DNA of 34,611 nt from an uncultured Candidatus Thioglobus sp. (GCA_905612405.1 CAJQRX010000034.1:1-34611); one strand, 5' to 3'; counted from the first letter of the stretch, positions 7,119-16,984 are shown. The notes: generated by a model not told the origin, from the sequence alone. A program made the numbers and translations.

Positions 7119-8045
7119 ATGACAGATAAATCTGAGATCGTTGTTATTAATGAGCGGCTCTACCACTTGGGAATAAAAAAAGGAGACCTTGCAGATAACG
7201 TCTTTATTGTTGGAGATCCAGCTCGGGCAATACGCGTATCGAAAGAATTTGATAAAATTGAGCGTGAGATTTCAAATAGAGAATTTTTAACGTTTACAGG
7301 GACATATAAAGGAATTCCAGTTTCTGTAATTGGCACGGGAATTGGCACGGATAATGTTGAAATTGCATTAGTTGAGGCCTACATTGCCCATGAGTTTGAC
7401 CTTAAAGACAGCACCCGTAAAAGTGACTGCCCGCCGATGACGTTCATAAGGCTTGGAACATCTGGCGGCGTTCATCCAGATATCGCTCCAGAAACGCTTG
7501 CAATCTCATCCTATGCGCTTGGCCTGGACAATGCTGGGCTTTACTATGACCAGAGTCCAGATGATGAAATAGTTGAAAGAATTGAGAGTAAAGCAAAACA
7601 AATTTTAAGTGATGCAGCGCTAAGCCCATCAAGGTTTAAGGGGAAAATTATTCCCTACGCATCAAAAGCATCTTCTGAAATTACTGACGCGCTGGCAAAA
7701 CAAGCAGCAAAGCATAATGTTAAATTTGAAGTTGGGATAACGGTCTCTTCCCCAGGTTTTTATGGCCCATCTTCGCGCTATATTGAGGGGCTAAAAAATA
7801 CGTTTCCTGATATTAAGGGTAGCCTTTCAAAGCTTGAGATTGACGGCCTTCGGGTAATCAATATGGAAATGGAGTCTAGTCTATTTTTTCACTTATGCAG
7901 TCAAATGGGTTATAGAGCTGGGACGATCTGTACGGTCATTAGCGCATCAACATCGAGTGATGATGTAGTGGACTATGATGCCGCTATTGGAGGCACAATA
8001 AATATTGGTCTAAAGACATTAGTTGACCTAAACAAAATAGACTAA
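7119..8045 (+). CDS. Nucleoside phosphorylase, uridine-phosphorylase-like
   Basis: These enzymes split nucleosides with phosphate, giving a base and ribose-1-phosphate for salvage. The 308-residue protein has the NP-I family hallmarks: phosphate-binding VGDPARA (about residues 30-37), GTGIGTDNVEIALVE (about 72-87), FIRLGTSGG (about 108-116) and the ribose-binding NMEMESS block (about 249-255). It is longer than E. coli Udp (about 253 residues) and closer in size to eukaryotic uridine phosphorylases, with extra sequence around 95-105 and 180-230. Specificity for uridine versus other nucleosides is inferred. It appears monocistronic, with its own promoter at 7059-7087. Confidence 0.85.
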   Translation: MTDKSEIVVINERLYHLGIKKGDLADNVFIVGDPARAIRVSKEFDKIEREISNREFLTFTGTYKGIPVSVIGTGIGTDNVEIALVEAYIAHEFDLKDSTRKSDCPPMTFIRLGTSGGVHPDIAPETLAISSYALGLDNAGLYYDQSPDDEIVERIESKAKQILSDAALSPSRFKGKIIPYASKASSEITDALAKQAAKHNVKFEVGITVSSPGFYGPSSRYIEGLKNTFPDIKGSLSKLEIDGLRVINMEMESSLFFHLCSQMGYRAGTICTVISASTSSDDVVDYDAAIGGTINIGLKTLVDLNKID

Positions 8046-8111
8046 TTTAAAGCCTGATAAATACCTTAAAACTTCATCTAATTTTTACTTCTTTAGAGTA
8101 GACTCACTTAA

Positions 8112-8513
8112 ATGAAAATATTTGTCATTATAATAATTGCGCTTTTAGCTGGATGCAGCTCTGGAGAAAAAGAAAAAACTCCAAAATCAAATGTTGCTCT
8201 AGGTGAAAATATTTTTAATCAAAACTGCGTAAATTGTCACGGATTAAGGGGGCGCGGCCTTGCTAAAGATTGGAAAGTTAAAGATGAGAATGGTAACTAC
8301 CCAGCGCCGCCGCTTAATGGCACCGCGCATACTTGGCATCATTCACCTTCTGATCTGCTATATACAATTAATAAAGGTGGGGGAGAGATGGGCGGACAGA
8401 TGCCTGGATTCGAAGGGCGCCTTAGTGAAGAAGAAAAACTGGCTCTACTAGATTATATTTATAGTTTGTGGCCAAGTGAAATTCAAATAAAATATGATAA
8501 GAGATTTAACTAA
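8112..8513 (+). CDS. Small cytochrome c lipoprotein
   Basis: The 133-residue protein has a signal peptide ending in the lipobox LLAGC with the lipidated cysteine at 15, so it should be anchored to a membrane on the periplasmic side. Haem is attached at Cys39-Val-Asn-Cys-His43 and the distal ligand is probably the Met in GGQMPGFEG. The segment TWHHSPSDLLYTINKG and the C-terminal LSEEEKLALLDYIYSLWP helix are typical of class I cytochromes c. Its donor and acceptor are unknown, since no oxidase or dehydrogenase is adjacent. It is a single-gene unit with no Shine-Dalgarno sequence at the ATG. Confidence 0.9.
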   Translation: MKIFVIIIIALLAGCSSGEKEKTPKSNVALGENIFNQNCVNCHGLRGRGLAKDWKVKDENGNYPAPPLNGTAHTWHHSPSDLLYTINKGGGEMGGQMPGFEGRLSEEEKLALLDYIYSLWPSEIQIKYDKRFN

Positions 8514-8659
8514 AATCTAAAATTAGATTTGAACTTTAAGCTCAAGTGATAAGGTTTTTATATATAAGTACATTTTTTCTTACTTTCCAAACAACATGCT
8601 TAAGTTTGTAGCATCATTTTCTATAAAATAAAATATTTTCTGATTCGGAGATTTTAATT

Positions 8660-9088
8660 ATGAGTAATAGATTTCATCTAGCTGTTGAGGCTGGAGATTT
8701 GTCGGTAACTGTTTTATGGTATCAAGAGGTTCTTGGATGCAGCTTAGATACTTCGGAGTTAGGATCAGAGAAAGGGCTCTGGCAAGATGTTGACTTTTGG
8801 GGAAATGAATTAACTCTTCATAGCTCAACTCCTAGAAAAGCAAAAAATTTAGATATGAATAGGCATGATGTCGCTATGGGAAATGTTGTTGTTCCTCATT
8901 TTGGAGTTCATCTAGAAATGGATCAATACCAGCAAGTACGTGAAAATGTTCTTAAAAATAATGGCTTCTTAGATAAGCCATATGTTCGTTTTGAAGGAAC
9001 AGATTACCAGCAGGAAACATTCTTTGTTCAAGATCCAAACCATAATGTTTTAGAGATTAAGCATATGGTAAATCCAAGAGAATCTTAA
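8660..9088 (+). CDS. VOC-family (glyoxalase/dioxygenase-fold) protein
   Basis: The 142-residue protein has the two-module glyoxalase fold pattern: an N-terminal FHLAVEAGDLSVTVLWYQEVLGC block, a middle DFWGNELTLHS, the HFGVHLEM start of the second half, and the C-terminal FFVQDPNHNVLEIKH block that supplies a metal-binding Glu. Candidate metal ligands are His6, His in FGVHLEM and Glu in LEIKH. The reaction cannot be assigned. A CGGAG ribosome-binding site precedes the ATG. The small membrane-protein gene and def follow closely, suggesting a three-gene unit. Confidence 0.85.
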   Translation: MSNRFHLAVEAGDLSVTVLWYQEVLGCSLDTSELGSEKGLWQDVDFWGNELTLHSSTPRKAKNLDMNRHDVAMGNVVVPHFGVHLEMDQYQQVRENVLKNNGFLDKPYVRFEGTDYQQETFFVQDPNHNVLEIKHMVNPRES

Positions 9089-9102
9089 TAAGGAGTATTA
9101 AA

Positions 9103-9240
9103 TTGAATGATGACCAAGTAGAAAAAATACTAAAAGAACTTAGAGATATTCGCGGTGTTATGAATAAAGCCTATCAATTATTTTGGGGCGCAAGCATATT
9201 ACTTTTATTAATCCTTGTTGTTAATTATTTAAATAAATGA
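9103..9240 (+). CDS. Small single-span membrane protein, coupled to def
   Basis: This 45-residue frame starts at TTG 7 bases after a perfect AAGGAG. The product has a charged, helical N-terminal half (DDQVEKILKELRDIRGVMNK) followed by one membrane span (about residues 24-41) and a short NYLNK end, so it should be an inner-membrane protein. The start codon is non-standard, which makes it easy to miss. Its TGA overlaps the def start as ATGA (9237-9240), the classic arrangement for translational coupling. It lies 14 bases after the VOC gene. No function can be assigned. Confidence 0.75.
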   Translation: MNDDQVEKILKELRDIRGVMNKAYQLFWGASILLLLILVVNYLNK

Positions 9241-9809
9241 TTAGACAAATAGTACAAATTGGAAATCCAGCTTTACGTGAGATTGCCAAGGCAGTTGAAG
9301 AGAGTGAAATTTCTTCAAAGGAAATCCAAAGTCTTGTTGATGATCTTATTGAAACAATGAGGAATGCTAATGGAGCAGGCCTAGCTGCTACCCAAATCGC
9401 TATTCCATATCGAATATGCGTTATCGAAGTAAATAAAAATCCGCGCTATCCATACAAGCCTGATATACCCTTAACGGTTTTAATTAATCCTAAAGTAACC
9501 TTCTTAACAGAAGATAGAATTAATGTTTATGAGGGTTGCCTGTCGGTTCCAAACATAAGAGGCAGGGTCAACCGCTGCCCTGAAGTTCGAATTGAAGGCT
9601 TTGATAGAGACGGTAAAAGTCTTAATTTTGTTGCAAAGGGTATAAGCGCTGGAACCTTTCAGCATGAGCTTGATCATCTCGATGGACTTGTTTTTACTGA
9701 TCGAATGGATGACGCCAGTTCACTGACAACTATTGATGAGTTCATAGTAAACCATGAGGATGAATTTAAGCAACAGGTGATCAATATTGTCAAGAATTAT
9801 GGCAGTTAA
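9237..9809 (+). CDS. def: Peptide deformylase
   Basis: Def removes the formyl group from the N-terminal Met of nascent proteins. All three motifs are intact: GAGLAATQ (residues 46-53), EGCLS with metal ligand Cys101, and QHELDHLDG with His143, the catalytic Glu144 and His147. The 190-residue length is normal but with an unusual insertion-like stretch, NKNPRYPYKPDIP (about 66-78). The gene overlaps the preceding membrane-protein frame by ATGA. It is not next to fmt, the common partner, so this could be a second deformylase copy. Confidence 0.95.
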   Translation: MIRQIVQIGNPALREIAKAVEESEISSKEIQSLVDDLIETMRNANGAGLAATQIAIPYRICVIEVNKNPRYPYKPDIPLTVLINPKVTFLTEDRINVYEGCLSVPNIRGRVNRCPEVRIEGFDRDGKSLNFVAKGISAGTFQHELDHLDGLVFTDRMDDASSLTTIDEFIVNHEDEFKQQVINIVKNYGS

Positions 9810-10057
9810 GTTGATTTTTTAGATCACTATGACTCTTAACTAAGCCAAATTTACAAACCCTACTAAATTAATTTTCTAACGTAAGTGTCTGTTATTTAAT
9901 AACTTCCTTTAAAAACCTTCTGTAATTGACTTAATTTAGAGATAAATTTGGTAGATTTGTCGTTTTGAATTGTTTATACTCAATTTCGTAGGGACAAAAA
10001 AGTTCTTATAAGTAAAAAGGAGAGAGTTTACTTAAACTAAAAAAAGGAGAAATTGTT

Positions 10058-11467
10058 TTGGAAGATCAAATCTTAGCTTTAACAGCAGAGTTAGCTGTTG
10101 TCAAAAGTGCGGCTCAGGTCACAAACTCCATGTTTGCTGAAGCGTACTATTACTTAACAATTCCTTTGATGGTTATTATTCATGCTGGTTTCCTTCTCTA
10201 TGAGATGGGTCAAACTCGAGTGAAAAATGTACTATCATCAGGAATCAAAAACTTACTCGCGTTCGCGTTTACAATTATCACGTTTTATCTGTTTGGTTGG
10301 TGGTTCTATTGGGCCTTACCAACGTTTCCAGTTACATCCTTGACTGCAGGTATGGGTTATATGGAAACTTCAGGTTTAGCGTATGCAAGTGCTATAGCAT
10401 TACCATGGGGCGAATCAGCTCAGTATATGGGTCCAAATATGGGTGATCACGCTTCAGGTGTATTCTGGGGTGCTTTTGCTTTATTTGCTGCAACTACTGC
10501 GTCTATTGCTTCTGGCGCGCTAATCGAGAGAATACAAACTGTAGGTTTTGTAATCTGCGCGATTGTCCTTGGCTCTTTTGCCTGGGTTGTAGCTGCTGCT
10601 TGGGGTTGGCATGCAGATGGCTGGTTAGTTACAGAGTTCGGTTTTCATGACTTTGGTGCTGCTGGTCTTGTTCACGCGGTTGCTGGATTCTTCGCGCTTG
10701 GTATCCTATTAAATTTAGGTCCTCGTGTTGGAAAATTTAATGCAGACGGTTCTGCAAATAAAATTTCTGGTCACAACTTACCGCTCACAGTAACTGGCTT
10801 AATGCTGATTATTGTTGGTTTCTTTGGCTTTTTAATGGCATGTATCATTCTGCCAGGTGAAGGTTGGAGTTGGTACGCTGATGGTGGAGCTACTATTTAT
10901 GGAACTCCAATTACGCTTTCAGCACTAGCATTTAATGTATGTCTAGCTGCATCAGGCGGAATTATTGGTGCATGGGTATTTACTAGAGACCCTTTCTGGA
11001 TGATGTCTGGCTGTTTAGCGGGTATTATTTCAGTCGCCTCTGGCCTTGATGTTTACTTCGGTTCACACGTAATTATTATTTCAATTGTTGCGGGCATGAT
11101 TTTAAAGCCATGTGCAGACTGGGTAGAAGGCTTAGGTATTGATGATGCTGTTGGCGCTGTTACGGTTCATGGAACAATTGGCCTATTTGGCGTTGTTGTT
11201 CTTGGCGTATTCGGTTCTGGTATACCAGGACTTGGTGCATTCGCTCCAGAAGACACAGTTGCAATAAGCCTATATGGCCAAATTGTTGGTGCTGTAGTTA
11301 TGTTCTTGCTTGGTTTCGTTCCTGGATACATTGTATCTTGGTTGGTTAATAAAGCCGGAATGTTACGTATTCCAGATGCTGTCCAAATCAAAGGTCTTGA
11401 CGCAGTCAAGGTTCCTGCTCAGGCTTATCCTGAGTCAATGGTTAGTGCTGAATCTGATTCTAAATAA
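10058..11467 (+). CDS. amt: Ammonium transporter (Amt family)
   Basis: Amt trimers conduct ammonium across the inner membrane. The 469-residue protein has about 11-12 spans and the twin pore histidines: His206 in GLVHAVAG and His371 in AVTVHGTIG. The translation start is a TTG 7 bases after AAGGAG; no suitable ATG is near. The N-terminus before the first span is short and lacks a clear signal peptide. The gene continues into a 63-codon membrane-protein gene and then a strong terminator. No glnK lies nearby. A TATACT at 9975-9980 may be the -10, with no good -35. It fits the nitrogen theme of the island that begins at about 16 kb. Confidence 0.93.
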   Translation: MEDQILALTAELAVVKSAAQVTNSMFAEAYYYLTIPLMVIIHAGFLLYEMGQTRVKNVLSSGIKNLLAFAFTIITFYLFGWWFYWALPTFPVTSLTAGMGYMETSGLAYASAIALPWGESAQYMGPNMGDHASGVFWGAFALFAATTASIASGALIERIQTVGFVICAIVLGSFAWVVAAAWGWHADGWLVTEFGFHDFGAAGLVHAVAGFFALGILLNLGPRVGKFNADGSANKISGHNLPLTVTGLMLIIVGFFGFLMACIILPGEGWSWYADGGATIYGTPITLSALAFNVCLAASGGIIGAWVFTRDPFWMMSGCLAGIISVASGLDVYFGSHVIIISIVAGMILKPCADWVEGLGIDDAVGAVTVHGTIGLFGVVVLGVFGSGIPGLGAFAPEDTVAISLYGQIVGAVVMFLLGFVPGYIVSWLVNKAGMLRIPDAVQIKGLDAVKVPAQAYPESMVSAESDSK

Positions 11468-11478
11468 GGAGAAATAAT

Positions 11479-11670
11479 ATGGGATATTTTATTGAATCTT
11501 TTACTGAACTACATGCTGATGGTGCTTGGATGGATATGGGTATGTATATCGGTTCGGGTGCATCATTTCTTGGGATGTCCGTTACTGGATGGATGTCACT
11601 TGTTGCCTCAGTAATGTTAGTAGCGATTTTAGTCAAAGGAAACATTGACGAACAAGATCATTACAAATAG
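11479..11670 (+). CDS. Small single-span membrane protein downstream of amt
   Basis: The 63-residue protein has a methionine- and glycine-rich first half (MDMGMYIGSGASF) and one membrane span (about residues 38-54, TGWMSLVASVMLVAILV) followed by a short charged tail. An AAGGAG site sits 7 bases before the ATG and the gene starts 11 bases after the amt stop. The terminator directly after it shows that it ends the amt transcript. I do not recognise a family; an accessory role for Amt is suggested by position only. Confidence 0.75.
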   Translation: MGYFIESFTELHADGAWMDMGMYIGSGASFLGMSVTGWMSLVASVMLVAILVKGNIDEQDHYK

Positions 11671-11694
11671 TAATCTGTAAAAGTAATAAACTTA

Positions 11695-11726
11695 AAGGGC
11701 GGTATGAAAATACTGCCCTTTTTTTT
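11695..11726 (+). terminator. Intrinsic terminator of the amt unit
   Basis: AAGGGCGGTA (11695-11704) pairs with TACTGCCCTT (11711-11720) over 10 bp with one G-U pair and a 6-base loop. A run of T follows. It lies between the convergent amt and sucB units. Confidence 0.9.
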
Positions 11727-11745
11727 ATCTTAATTAGTTAACATT

Positions 11746-12861
11746 TTAAACTTTAAGTAAAAGTCTAGCTGGATCTTCTAAAGCGTCTTTGATTGAGATT
11801 AAAAATTGAACAGCTTCTTTGCCATCAATAATTCTATGGTCATAGGATAAGGCAAGATACATCATAGGTCTTATTACTATTTCGCCGTTAACAACAACTG
11901 CGCGCTCTTGCGTTTTGTGCATTCCAAGGATTGCACTCTGAGGCGAATTTAAGATTGGTGTTGATAATAATGAGCCAAAGACGCCGCCATTGGATATAGT
12001 GAATGTGCCACCACTCATCTCCTCAATTCCCAGGGTTCCATCCTGCGCTCTGCCTGCATAGTCAACGATGCCTTTCTCTATGTCGTGCATTCCCATCTTG
12101 TGAGCATCACGAAGAACAGGAACAACAAGACCGCGATCAGAGGACACAGCTACTGAAACGTCGCAGTATGCGTGATAAACAATATCATCTCCATCAAGAT
12201 AAGCATTCACCGTTGGGAATTTTTTTAGTGCCTCAACTGCTGCTTTAACAAAGAATGACATAAAGCCTAATTTAACGGAATATTTTTTCTCAAAAGCCTC
12301 TTTATAGCTTTTTCTCATAGCCAGTATCTCAGTCATATCAACTTCATTAAACGTTGTCAGCATGGCTGTATTTTGTGTCGCAGAGTGAAGTCTTTTAGCT
12401 ATTGTCTTGCGAATGCGAGACATTGGAACTCTCTCTTCCATTCGATTACTCGTTGGCTTGGAGGAGTTAATTTCAGGCGCACTTATAGGTTCTTCCTGAA
12501 CATTCTCTTGAAGGTTTATTTCAGGAGGCTCATGGGTTACTTCAATCGGAGGTTCTACTTCCTCTTCTTTTGGAGCTTCTTTAATAGTTTCTTTAGGGGT
12601 CTCAATTTTTTTAGCTGCTTTTTCAGCATCATCATCTAATAAAGCTAGGACTTGCTGGGCATTTACTGTTTCACCTTCTTCAGCTAAAATTTCAGTTAGG
12701 ATGCCTGCTTCTTCAGCGGGAACCTCTAAAACAACTTTATCCGTTTCAATTTCAACGATGACGTCATCAACCTCTACATAATCTCCAGGCTTTTTATGCC
12801 ATAAAGCGACAGTCGCTTCATTTATTGATTCTGGAAGGACGGGTACTTTTACTTCTTTCAT
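11746..12861 (-). CDS. sucB: 2-oxoglutarate dehydrogenase E2 (dihydrolipoamide succinyltransferase)
   Basis: E2 carries the succinyl group from E1 to CoA on a swinging lipoyl arm. Residues 1-75 form the lipoyl domain with Lys42 in [12 protein letters not shown]. Residues of about 80-140 are a Pro/Glu/Lys-rich linker. The catalytic domain follows directly from [17 protein letters not shown] (about 142) and ends with the active-site [16 protein letters not shown]. The protein has 371 residues against about 405 in E. coli. The difference is the absence of a recognisable peripheral-subunit-binding domain (the SPAVRKL...GTGxxGR pattern) between linker and core. The start overlaps the sucA stop as ATGA and has an AGGAG site. 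No lpd (E3) is nearby. Confidence 0.95.
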   Translation of the reverse strand: MKEVKVPVLPESINEATVALWHKKPGDYVEVDDVIVEIETDKVVLEVPAEEAGILTEILAEEGETVNAQQVLALLDDDAEKAAKKIETPKETIKEAPKEEEVEPPIEVTHEPPEINLQENVQEEPISAPEINSSKPTSNRMEERVPMSRIRKTIAKRLHSATQNTAMLTTFNEVDMTEILAMRKSYKEAFEKKYSVKLGFMSFFVKAAVEALKKFPTVNAYLDGDDIVYHAYCDVSVAVSSDRGLVVPVLRDAHKMGMHDIEKGIVDYAGRAQDGTLGIEEMSGGTFTISNGGVFGSLLSTPILNSPQSAILGMHKTQERAVVVNGEIVIRPMMYLALSYDHRIIDGKEAVQFLISIKDALEDPARLLLKV

Positions 12862-15560
12862 TTTTTAATGCTCCTAGTGGTACCCATAGTTTGAATACCT
12901 AACGCTTTTTCAATAATATAGCTTTGGTTGATGTTGTGCTGCCTAATACTTCCTTCAGCTGGCGCAGAGTAAAGGTCTCGCGCAACAACATGAAGTGTTT
13001 GGCCTGTAACTATACTTTGCATAAAGTTATGCCTAGAGGTGTACCATGCGCCTTGGTTAATTGGTTCTTCTTGGCACCAAATTACATCCTTTGCATTTGG
13101 AAATTTGACGAGCTCTTTTATAAGCTGTTCTTCTGGAAATGGGTAGAGCTGCTCAAGTCTAAGTATTGCAACGTTATTAAGCTGTTCATCTTGACGGCGC
13201 GTTAATAATTCATAAAATATCTTACCACTACACATAATGATGCGGTCAACTTTTTTAGGTTTAATGTTTTCATATTGTTCTTCGTAGACGTCTCTAAATT
13301 TACCCTCAGTAAACTTATGCAGAGGTGAGGCTGCTAGAGGATTCCTTAACAGGCTTTTAGGCGACATGATAATTAAAGGTGATCTAAACTTTCTTAATAT
13401 TTGACGCCTCATTAAATGAAATATTTGGGACGCAGTTGACGGAACGCAGACCTGCATATTATGACTGGCACAAAGCTGAAGAAAGCGCTCAAGTCTTGCA
13501 GAGGAGTGCTCAGGCCCTTGGCCCTCAAGTCCATGAGGAAGTAGCATAACTAGGTTTGAAAGGCGTCCCCATTTAGCTTCAGCAGAAGCTATAAATTGAT
13601 CAATAATTGCTTGCGCGCCATTAACAAAATCTCCAAACTGAGCTTCCCAGATAACCAGTGATTCAGGGTTTGCAGTAGCGTAACCATATTCAAACCCAAG
13701 CGCAGCCTCTTCAGATAAGATTGAGTCAAATATTTGAACTCGTCCTTGTTTTTCACTAATGTTTTGAAGTGGCGTGTAATCTTCGTTTGCTAGTTGATTA
13801 TGAAGCACTGCATTACGGTGAAAAAATGTTCCTCTTCCGGTGTCCTGACCAGTGAGCCTGATAGGCGTTCCAAAATTTGTAAGACTTGCGTATGCTAGAG
13901 TCTCAGCAAAACCCCAATCTGCATTAATTTTTCCATCAGCCATCTTTTGTCTTTCTGACATCATCTTCTTAACACGTGGATGAATTTCAAAGTGATCTGG
14001 TACTTTTTGAAGTTTTTTGTTTAAATCTTTAATTTGTTTTTTACTGATAGCGGACTCATAAGGATCAAGCCAAGTAGCATCGAAGTAATCTTCCCATAGC
14101 ATCTCCCAGGCTCTTTTATTTTTATCCTTAGGCTGAATAATATTGTAAGCAACCCTCTCACCTTCTTTTAACTCTTGACGGTAATCACTAATCATCAAGT
14201 CAACTTCTTTTTGCTCAATAACGCCTTGCTTCATTAGAGAGGCCGCATAATTCGCGCGAGTAGTTGGCTTTTTTCGAATTGCTTCATACATTAAAGGCTG
14301 AGTTACTGCTGGCTCATCAGCTTCATTGTGGCCATGTCTTCGATAGCACATAAGATCAATAACTACATCTTTTTTATACCTCATGCGGTAATCAAGCGCT
14401 AATTTAGTGATAAAACTAACCATCTCAGGATCTTCAGCGTTTACATGAAATACAGGCGCATTAATCATCTTAACAACGTCAGTACAGTAGTCCGTTGACC
14501 TTGCATCATCCTGCTTAGATGTGGTAAAGCCAATTTGATTATTGATAATAATATGAACTGTGCCCATAGTTCTATAGCCTCTGGATTGAGACATATTTAA
14601 TGTCTCCATCACGATTCCTTGGCCTGAGAAAGCTGCGTCTCCATGAATAAGCACTGGCAGAATTTGTTGACGCTCAGCATCCTCAATCTTGTCTTGATGA
14701 TAGCGAGCGTAGCCCTCAATCACTGGGTTTACTAATTCAAGATGAGATGGATTGAACATTAGCGCAAGGTGCACATCCTCTTTGCCTGTTTTAATGTCTG
14801 AAGAAAAGCCCTGGTGATATTTAACGTCACCTGTCTGATTCTTACCAAGCCCAAGCTCTCCTGCAAATTCTTTAAATAGACTATCAGCCCTCTTACCCAT
14901 AATATTGATCAGAACATTAAGTCGTCCTCTATGAGCCATGCCTAAGCATATTCTTTTCATTGAATGTTCACCAGAGTGATCAATTAGAACATTTAATAAA
15001 GGCACTAAGGTATCACTTCCCTCTAAAGAAAAGCGTTTTTGACCAACATACTTATTATGAAGAAATTTTTCAAAGACTTCGGCAGCTGTTAGTCTTTGAA
15101 GTAACCATTTTTTATAGTCCGCTGAATTTTCCTTTACAAGTGACATGGTTTCAATTTTAGTTTGAACCCACTTTCTCTCTTCAAGGTTAGGAATGTGCAT
15201 ATATTCAGCGCCAAGACTATTGCAATATGTTTTATTAAGAGAGGTAAAAAGATCTCTTAAGGTATTACAGTTTGGGCCTTGGTAAGAGCCCATATCAAAA
15301 GTTTTATCAAGGTCTGCATCACTGAGTCCAAACTCTTCAAGAGTAAATGGAGGAGTTGAGTGGTGCCTAGGTCTTTCTAAGGGGTCTAGTCTTGCTCTGA
15401 GGTGACCTGAAAATCGAAAGGCATAAATTAAACGAAGAACCCCAAGCTGAGCAGCACTTTGACTTACTACTTGAGTATTCGAAGTTGACTCAAAATTATT
15501 TTCACCATAATCAATAAAGCGATTAATCACATCATCATGTGAGCTGGAATTTTTATTCAT
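12858..15560 (-). CDS. sucA: 2-oxoglutarate dehydrogenase E1
   Basis: E1 decarboxylates 2-oxoglutarate with thiamine diphosphate and succinylates the E2 lipoyl group. The 900-residue length is normal. Visible are the N-terminal [22 protein letters not shown] block, [11 protein letters not shown], the ThDP-binding [19 protein letters not shown] and [14 protein letters not shown] blocks, [11 protein letters not shown], and the C-terminal [20 protein letters not shown] block. Glutamate from the N-methylglutamate route would enter the TCA cycle through this enzyme. The ATG has no Shine-Dalgarno sequence, and a TATAAT on the minus strand (15572-15577) lies only about 11 bases before it, so a near-leaderless transcript is possible. 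sucB follows with a 4-base overlap. Confidence 0.97.
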   Translation of the reverse strand: MNKNSSSHDDVINRFIDYGENNFESTSNTQVVSQSAAQLGVLRLIYAFRFSGHLRARLDPLERPRHHSTPPFTLEEFGLSDADLDKTFDMGSYQGPNCNTLRDLFTSLNKTYCNSLGAEYMHIPNLEERKWVQTKIETMSLVKENSADYKKWLLQRLTAAEVFEKFLHNKYVGQKRFSLEGSDTLVPLLNVLIDHSGEHSMKRICLGMAHRGRLNVLINIMGKRADSLFKEFAGELGLGKNQTGDVKYHQGFSSDIKTGKEDVHLALMFNPSHLELVNPVIEGYARYHQDKIEDAERQQILPVLIHGDAAFSGQGIVMETLNMSQSRGYRTMGTVHIIINNQIGFTTSKQDDARSTDYCTDVVKMINAPVFHVNAEDPEMVSFITKLALDYRMRYKKDVVIDLMCYRRHGHNEADEPAVTQPLMYEAIRKKPTTRANYAASLMKQGVIEQKEVDLMISDYRQELKEGERVAYNIIQPKDKNKRAWEMLWEDYFDATWLDPYESAISKKQIKDLNKKLQKVPDHFEIHPRVKKMMSERQKMADGKINADWGFAETLAYASLTNFGTPIRLTGQDTGRGTFFHRNAVLHNQLANEDYTPLQNISEKQGRVQIFDSILSEEAALGFEYGYATANPESLVIWEAQFGDFVNGAQAIIDQFIASAEAKWGRLSNLVMLLPHGLEGQGPEHSSARLERFLQLCASHNMQVCVPSTASQIFHLMRRQILRKFRSPLIIMSPKSLLRNPLAASPLHKFTEGKFRDVYEEQYENIKPKKVDRIIMCSGKIFYELLTRRQDEQLNNVAILRLEQLYPFPEEQLIKELVKFPNAKDVIWCQEEPINQGAWYTSRHNFMQSIVTGQTLHVVARDLYSAPAEGSIRQHNINQSYIIEKALGIQTMGTTRSIKK

Positions 15561-15967
15561 TATTCGGAAGAATTATAGAAAGGAAGAGTGGGGAGTTTAA
15601 ATTTATTTTTGACTGAACAAGGTCAGTTATATTGCTAATTAATAGCATGCAATTTGGGGCTTGCTTTGACATCAAAATATTCACAATTTATGACTTAAAT
15701 ATTTAACTTGAAATTATATAGAGAATGGGGCCTGAGAGTGATTAATTATTAAAATTAATAATTACTATTAGTGCAATAAATTTTAAGATTCAAAAAGAAT
15801 TCTAGTTTTAGTTGTAAATATTTTCTAATGAGCAAGCTATTAATAGAATATTGTTATTAGAATGATATTAAATCTAGATTAAATTTATTAAAATTGAAAC
15901 CACTTAAGAAATTATATAATTCAATTTAAACTATTAATCACTACTATTCATCGTTTTATTTACTTAA
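15561..15967. promoter_or_regulatory. Divergent intergenic region between sucA and the betaine methyltransferase
   Basis: This 407-base gap has no gene that I can support. It is very AT-rich. Candidate plus-strand promoters are TTGACA (15666-15671) with TATGAC (15689-15694) at 17 bp, and TTGAAA (15894-15899) with TATAAT (15915-15920) at a short 15 bp; the second lies about 50 bases before the methyltransferase ATG. An inverted repeat TAATTATTA/TAATAATTA at 15743-15764 is made only of A and T and could be chance. Confidence 0.3.
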
Positions 15968-16984
15968 ATGAATAATTTTTTAAAAATTTTACAAGAAAAA
16001 GATCATATCCTTGCTGACGGCGCGACGGGTACTAACTTATTTGCAATGGGCCTTGAGGCTGGAGATCCGCCAGAGACCTGGAATTTAGATCATAGAGAGA
16101 GAATTCGATCACTTCATCAAAGTTTCGTTGATGCAGGTTCTGACTTGTTTTTAACTAATAGTTTTGGTGGCACTTCTTATAGACTGAAATTACATAATCT
16201 TGAAAGCAGAGTATTTGAATTAAATAAAGCTGCAGGAAAAGTTGCAAGAGAAGTTGCAGATTGTGCAGATCGGTTAGTTGTTGTTGCAGGATCAATGGGA
16301 CCAACAGGTGAGATGATAGAGCCTCATGGACTAATGACTTTGGCTGAAGCAACTGAAGCTTTTAAGGCCCAAGCAGAAGGTCTTGCGGAGGGCGGCGTAG
16401 ATGTTTTATGGCTAGAAACTATGTACTCAATGGAAGAGTTAGAGGCTGCTCTTGATGCTGTTAAAGATATCGACTTGCCAGTTTGCGCAACTATGAGTTT
16501 TGATACCGCAGGTAAAACTATGATGGGCATTTCGCCTGCAGATCTTGCGCACAGAGCTAAAAATCTTAACCTTGACGGCTTTGGAGCAAATTGTGGTGTT
16601 GGGGCGCCGGATCTATTAGCAACAATTAATGGAATATCTCGAAATGTTGATTCAGACACGGTAGTCATTTCAAAAGCAAACTGCGGCATTCCTGAATTTC
16701 ATAATGGAAAAATTCTTTATTCTGGAACAGAAAAATTAATGGCTGAGTACGTTCAAATTGCAATGGACTCTGGCGCAAAAATTATTGGTGGCTGCTGCGG
16801 GACAAGTTGTGAGCATGTAAGGGCAATGCGAAAAGCAATGGATGAGCATATAGTAACTTCACCCCCAACATTAGCTGAAATTGAAAATAGAGTTGGAGCC
16901 ATGTCAGATGGCTCTAGAGCAATTTTTAAAGGGGATAATTCAAAGCCCACTAAAGAACGAAGAAATCGTCGTTCAAGGCCTTAA
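15968..16984 (+). CDS. bmt: Betaine-homocysteine S-methyltransferase
   Basis: This Zn enzyme moves a methyl group to homocysteine to make methionine; the methyl donor of this subfamily is usually glycine betaine, giving dimethylglycine. The 338-residue protein has the N-terminal ILADGATGTNLF and FLTNSFGGTSYRLKLH blocks. The Zn ligands are Cys209 in GANCGVG and Cys276/277 in GGCCGT. Its sequence looks close to the about 338-residue betaine methyltransferases of alphaproteobacteria rather than to MmuM. The C-terminus is an unusual basic tail (KERRNRRSRP). Context supports betaine: a betaine transporter and a dimethylglycine/sarcosine-type flavoprotein lie downstream. No Shine-Dalgarno sequence is seen. 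S-methylmethionine or another onium donor remains possible. Confidence 0.88.
   Translation: MNNFLKILQEKDHILADGATGTNLFAMGLEAGDPPETWNLDHRERIRSLHQSFVDAGSDLFLTNSFGGTSYRLKLHNLESRVFELNKAAGKVAREVADCADRLVVVAGSMGPTGEMIEPHGLMTLAEATEAFKAQAEGLAEGGVDVLWLETMYSMEELEAALDAVKDIDLPVCATMSFDTAGKTMMGISPADLAHRAKNLNLDGFGANCGVGAPDLLATINGISRNVDSDTVVISKANCGIPEFHNGKILYSGTEKLMAEYVQIAMDSGAKIIGGCCGTSCEHVRAMRKAMDEHIVTSPPTLAEIENRVGAMSDGSRAIFKGDNSKPTKERRNRRSRP

Noticed and set aside
7094..7129. Upstream 11-codon frame at the predicted start site of the nucleoside phosphorylase
   Set aside because: Starts at the predicted transcript start and overlaps the real ATG, but has no ribosome-binding site and no notable composition.
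8513..8530. AAATCT/AGATTT hairpin just after the cytochrome c gene
   Set aside because: Only 6 bp, all but two A/T pairs, with no T run; likely by chance in AT-rich sequence.
15743..15764. Inverted repeat TAATTATTA/TAATAATTA
   Set aside because: Made only of A and T in a very AT-rich gap; expected often by chance and not placed near a start.
16324..16689. 121-codon frame opposite the betaine methyltransferase
   Set aside because: Antisense to a conserved enzyme and without domain features; shadow frame.
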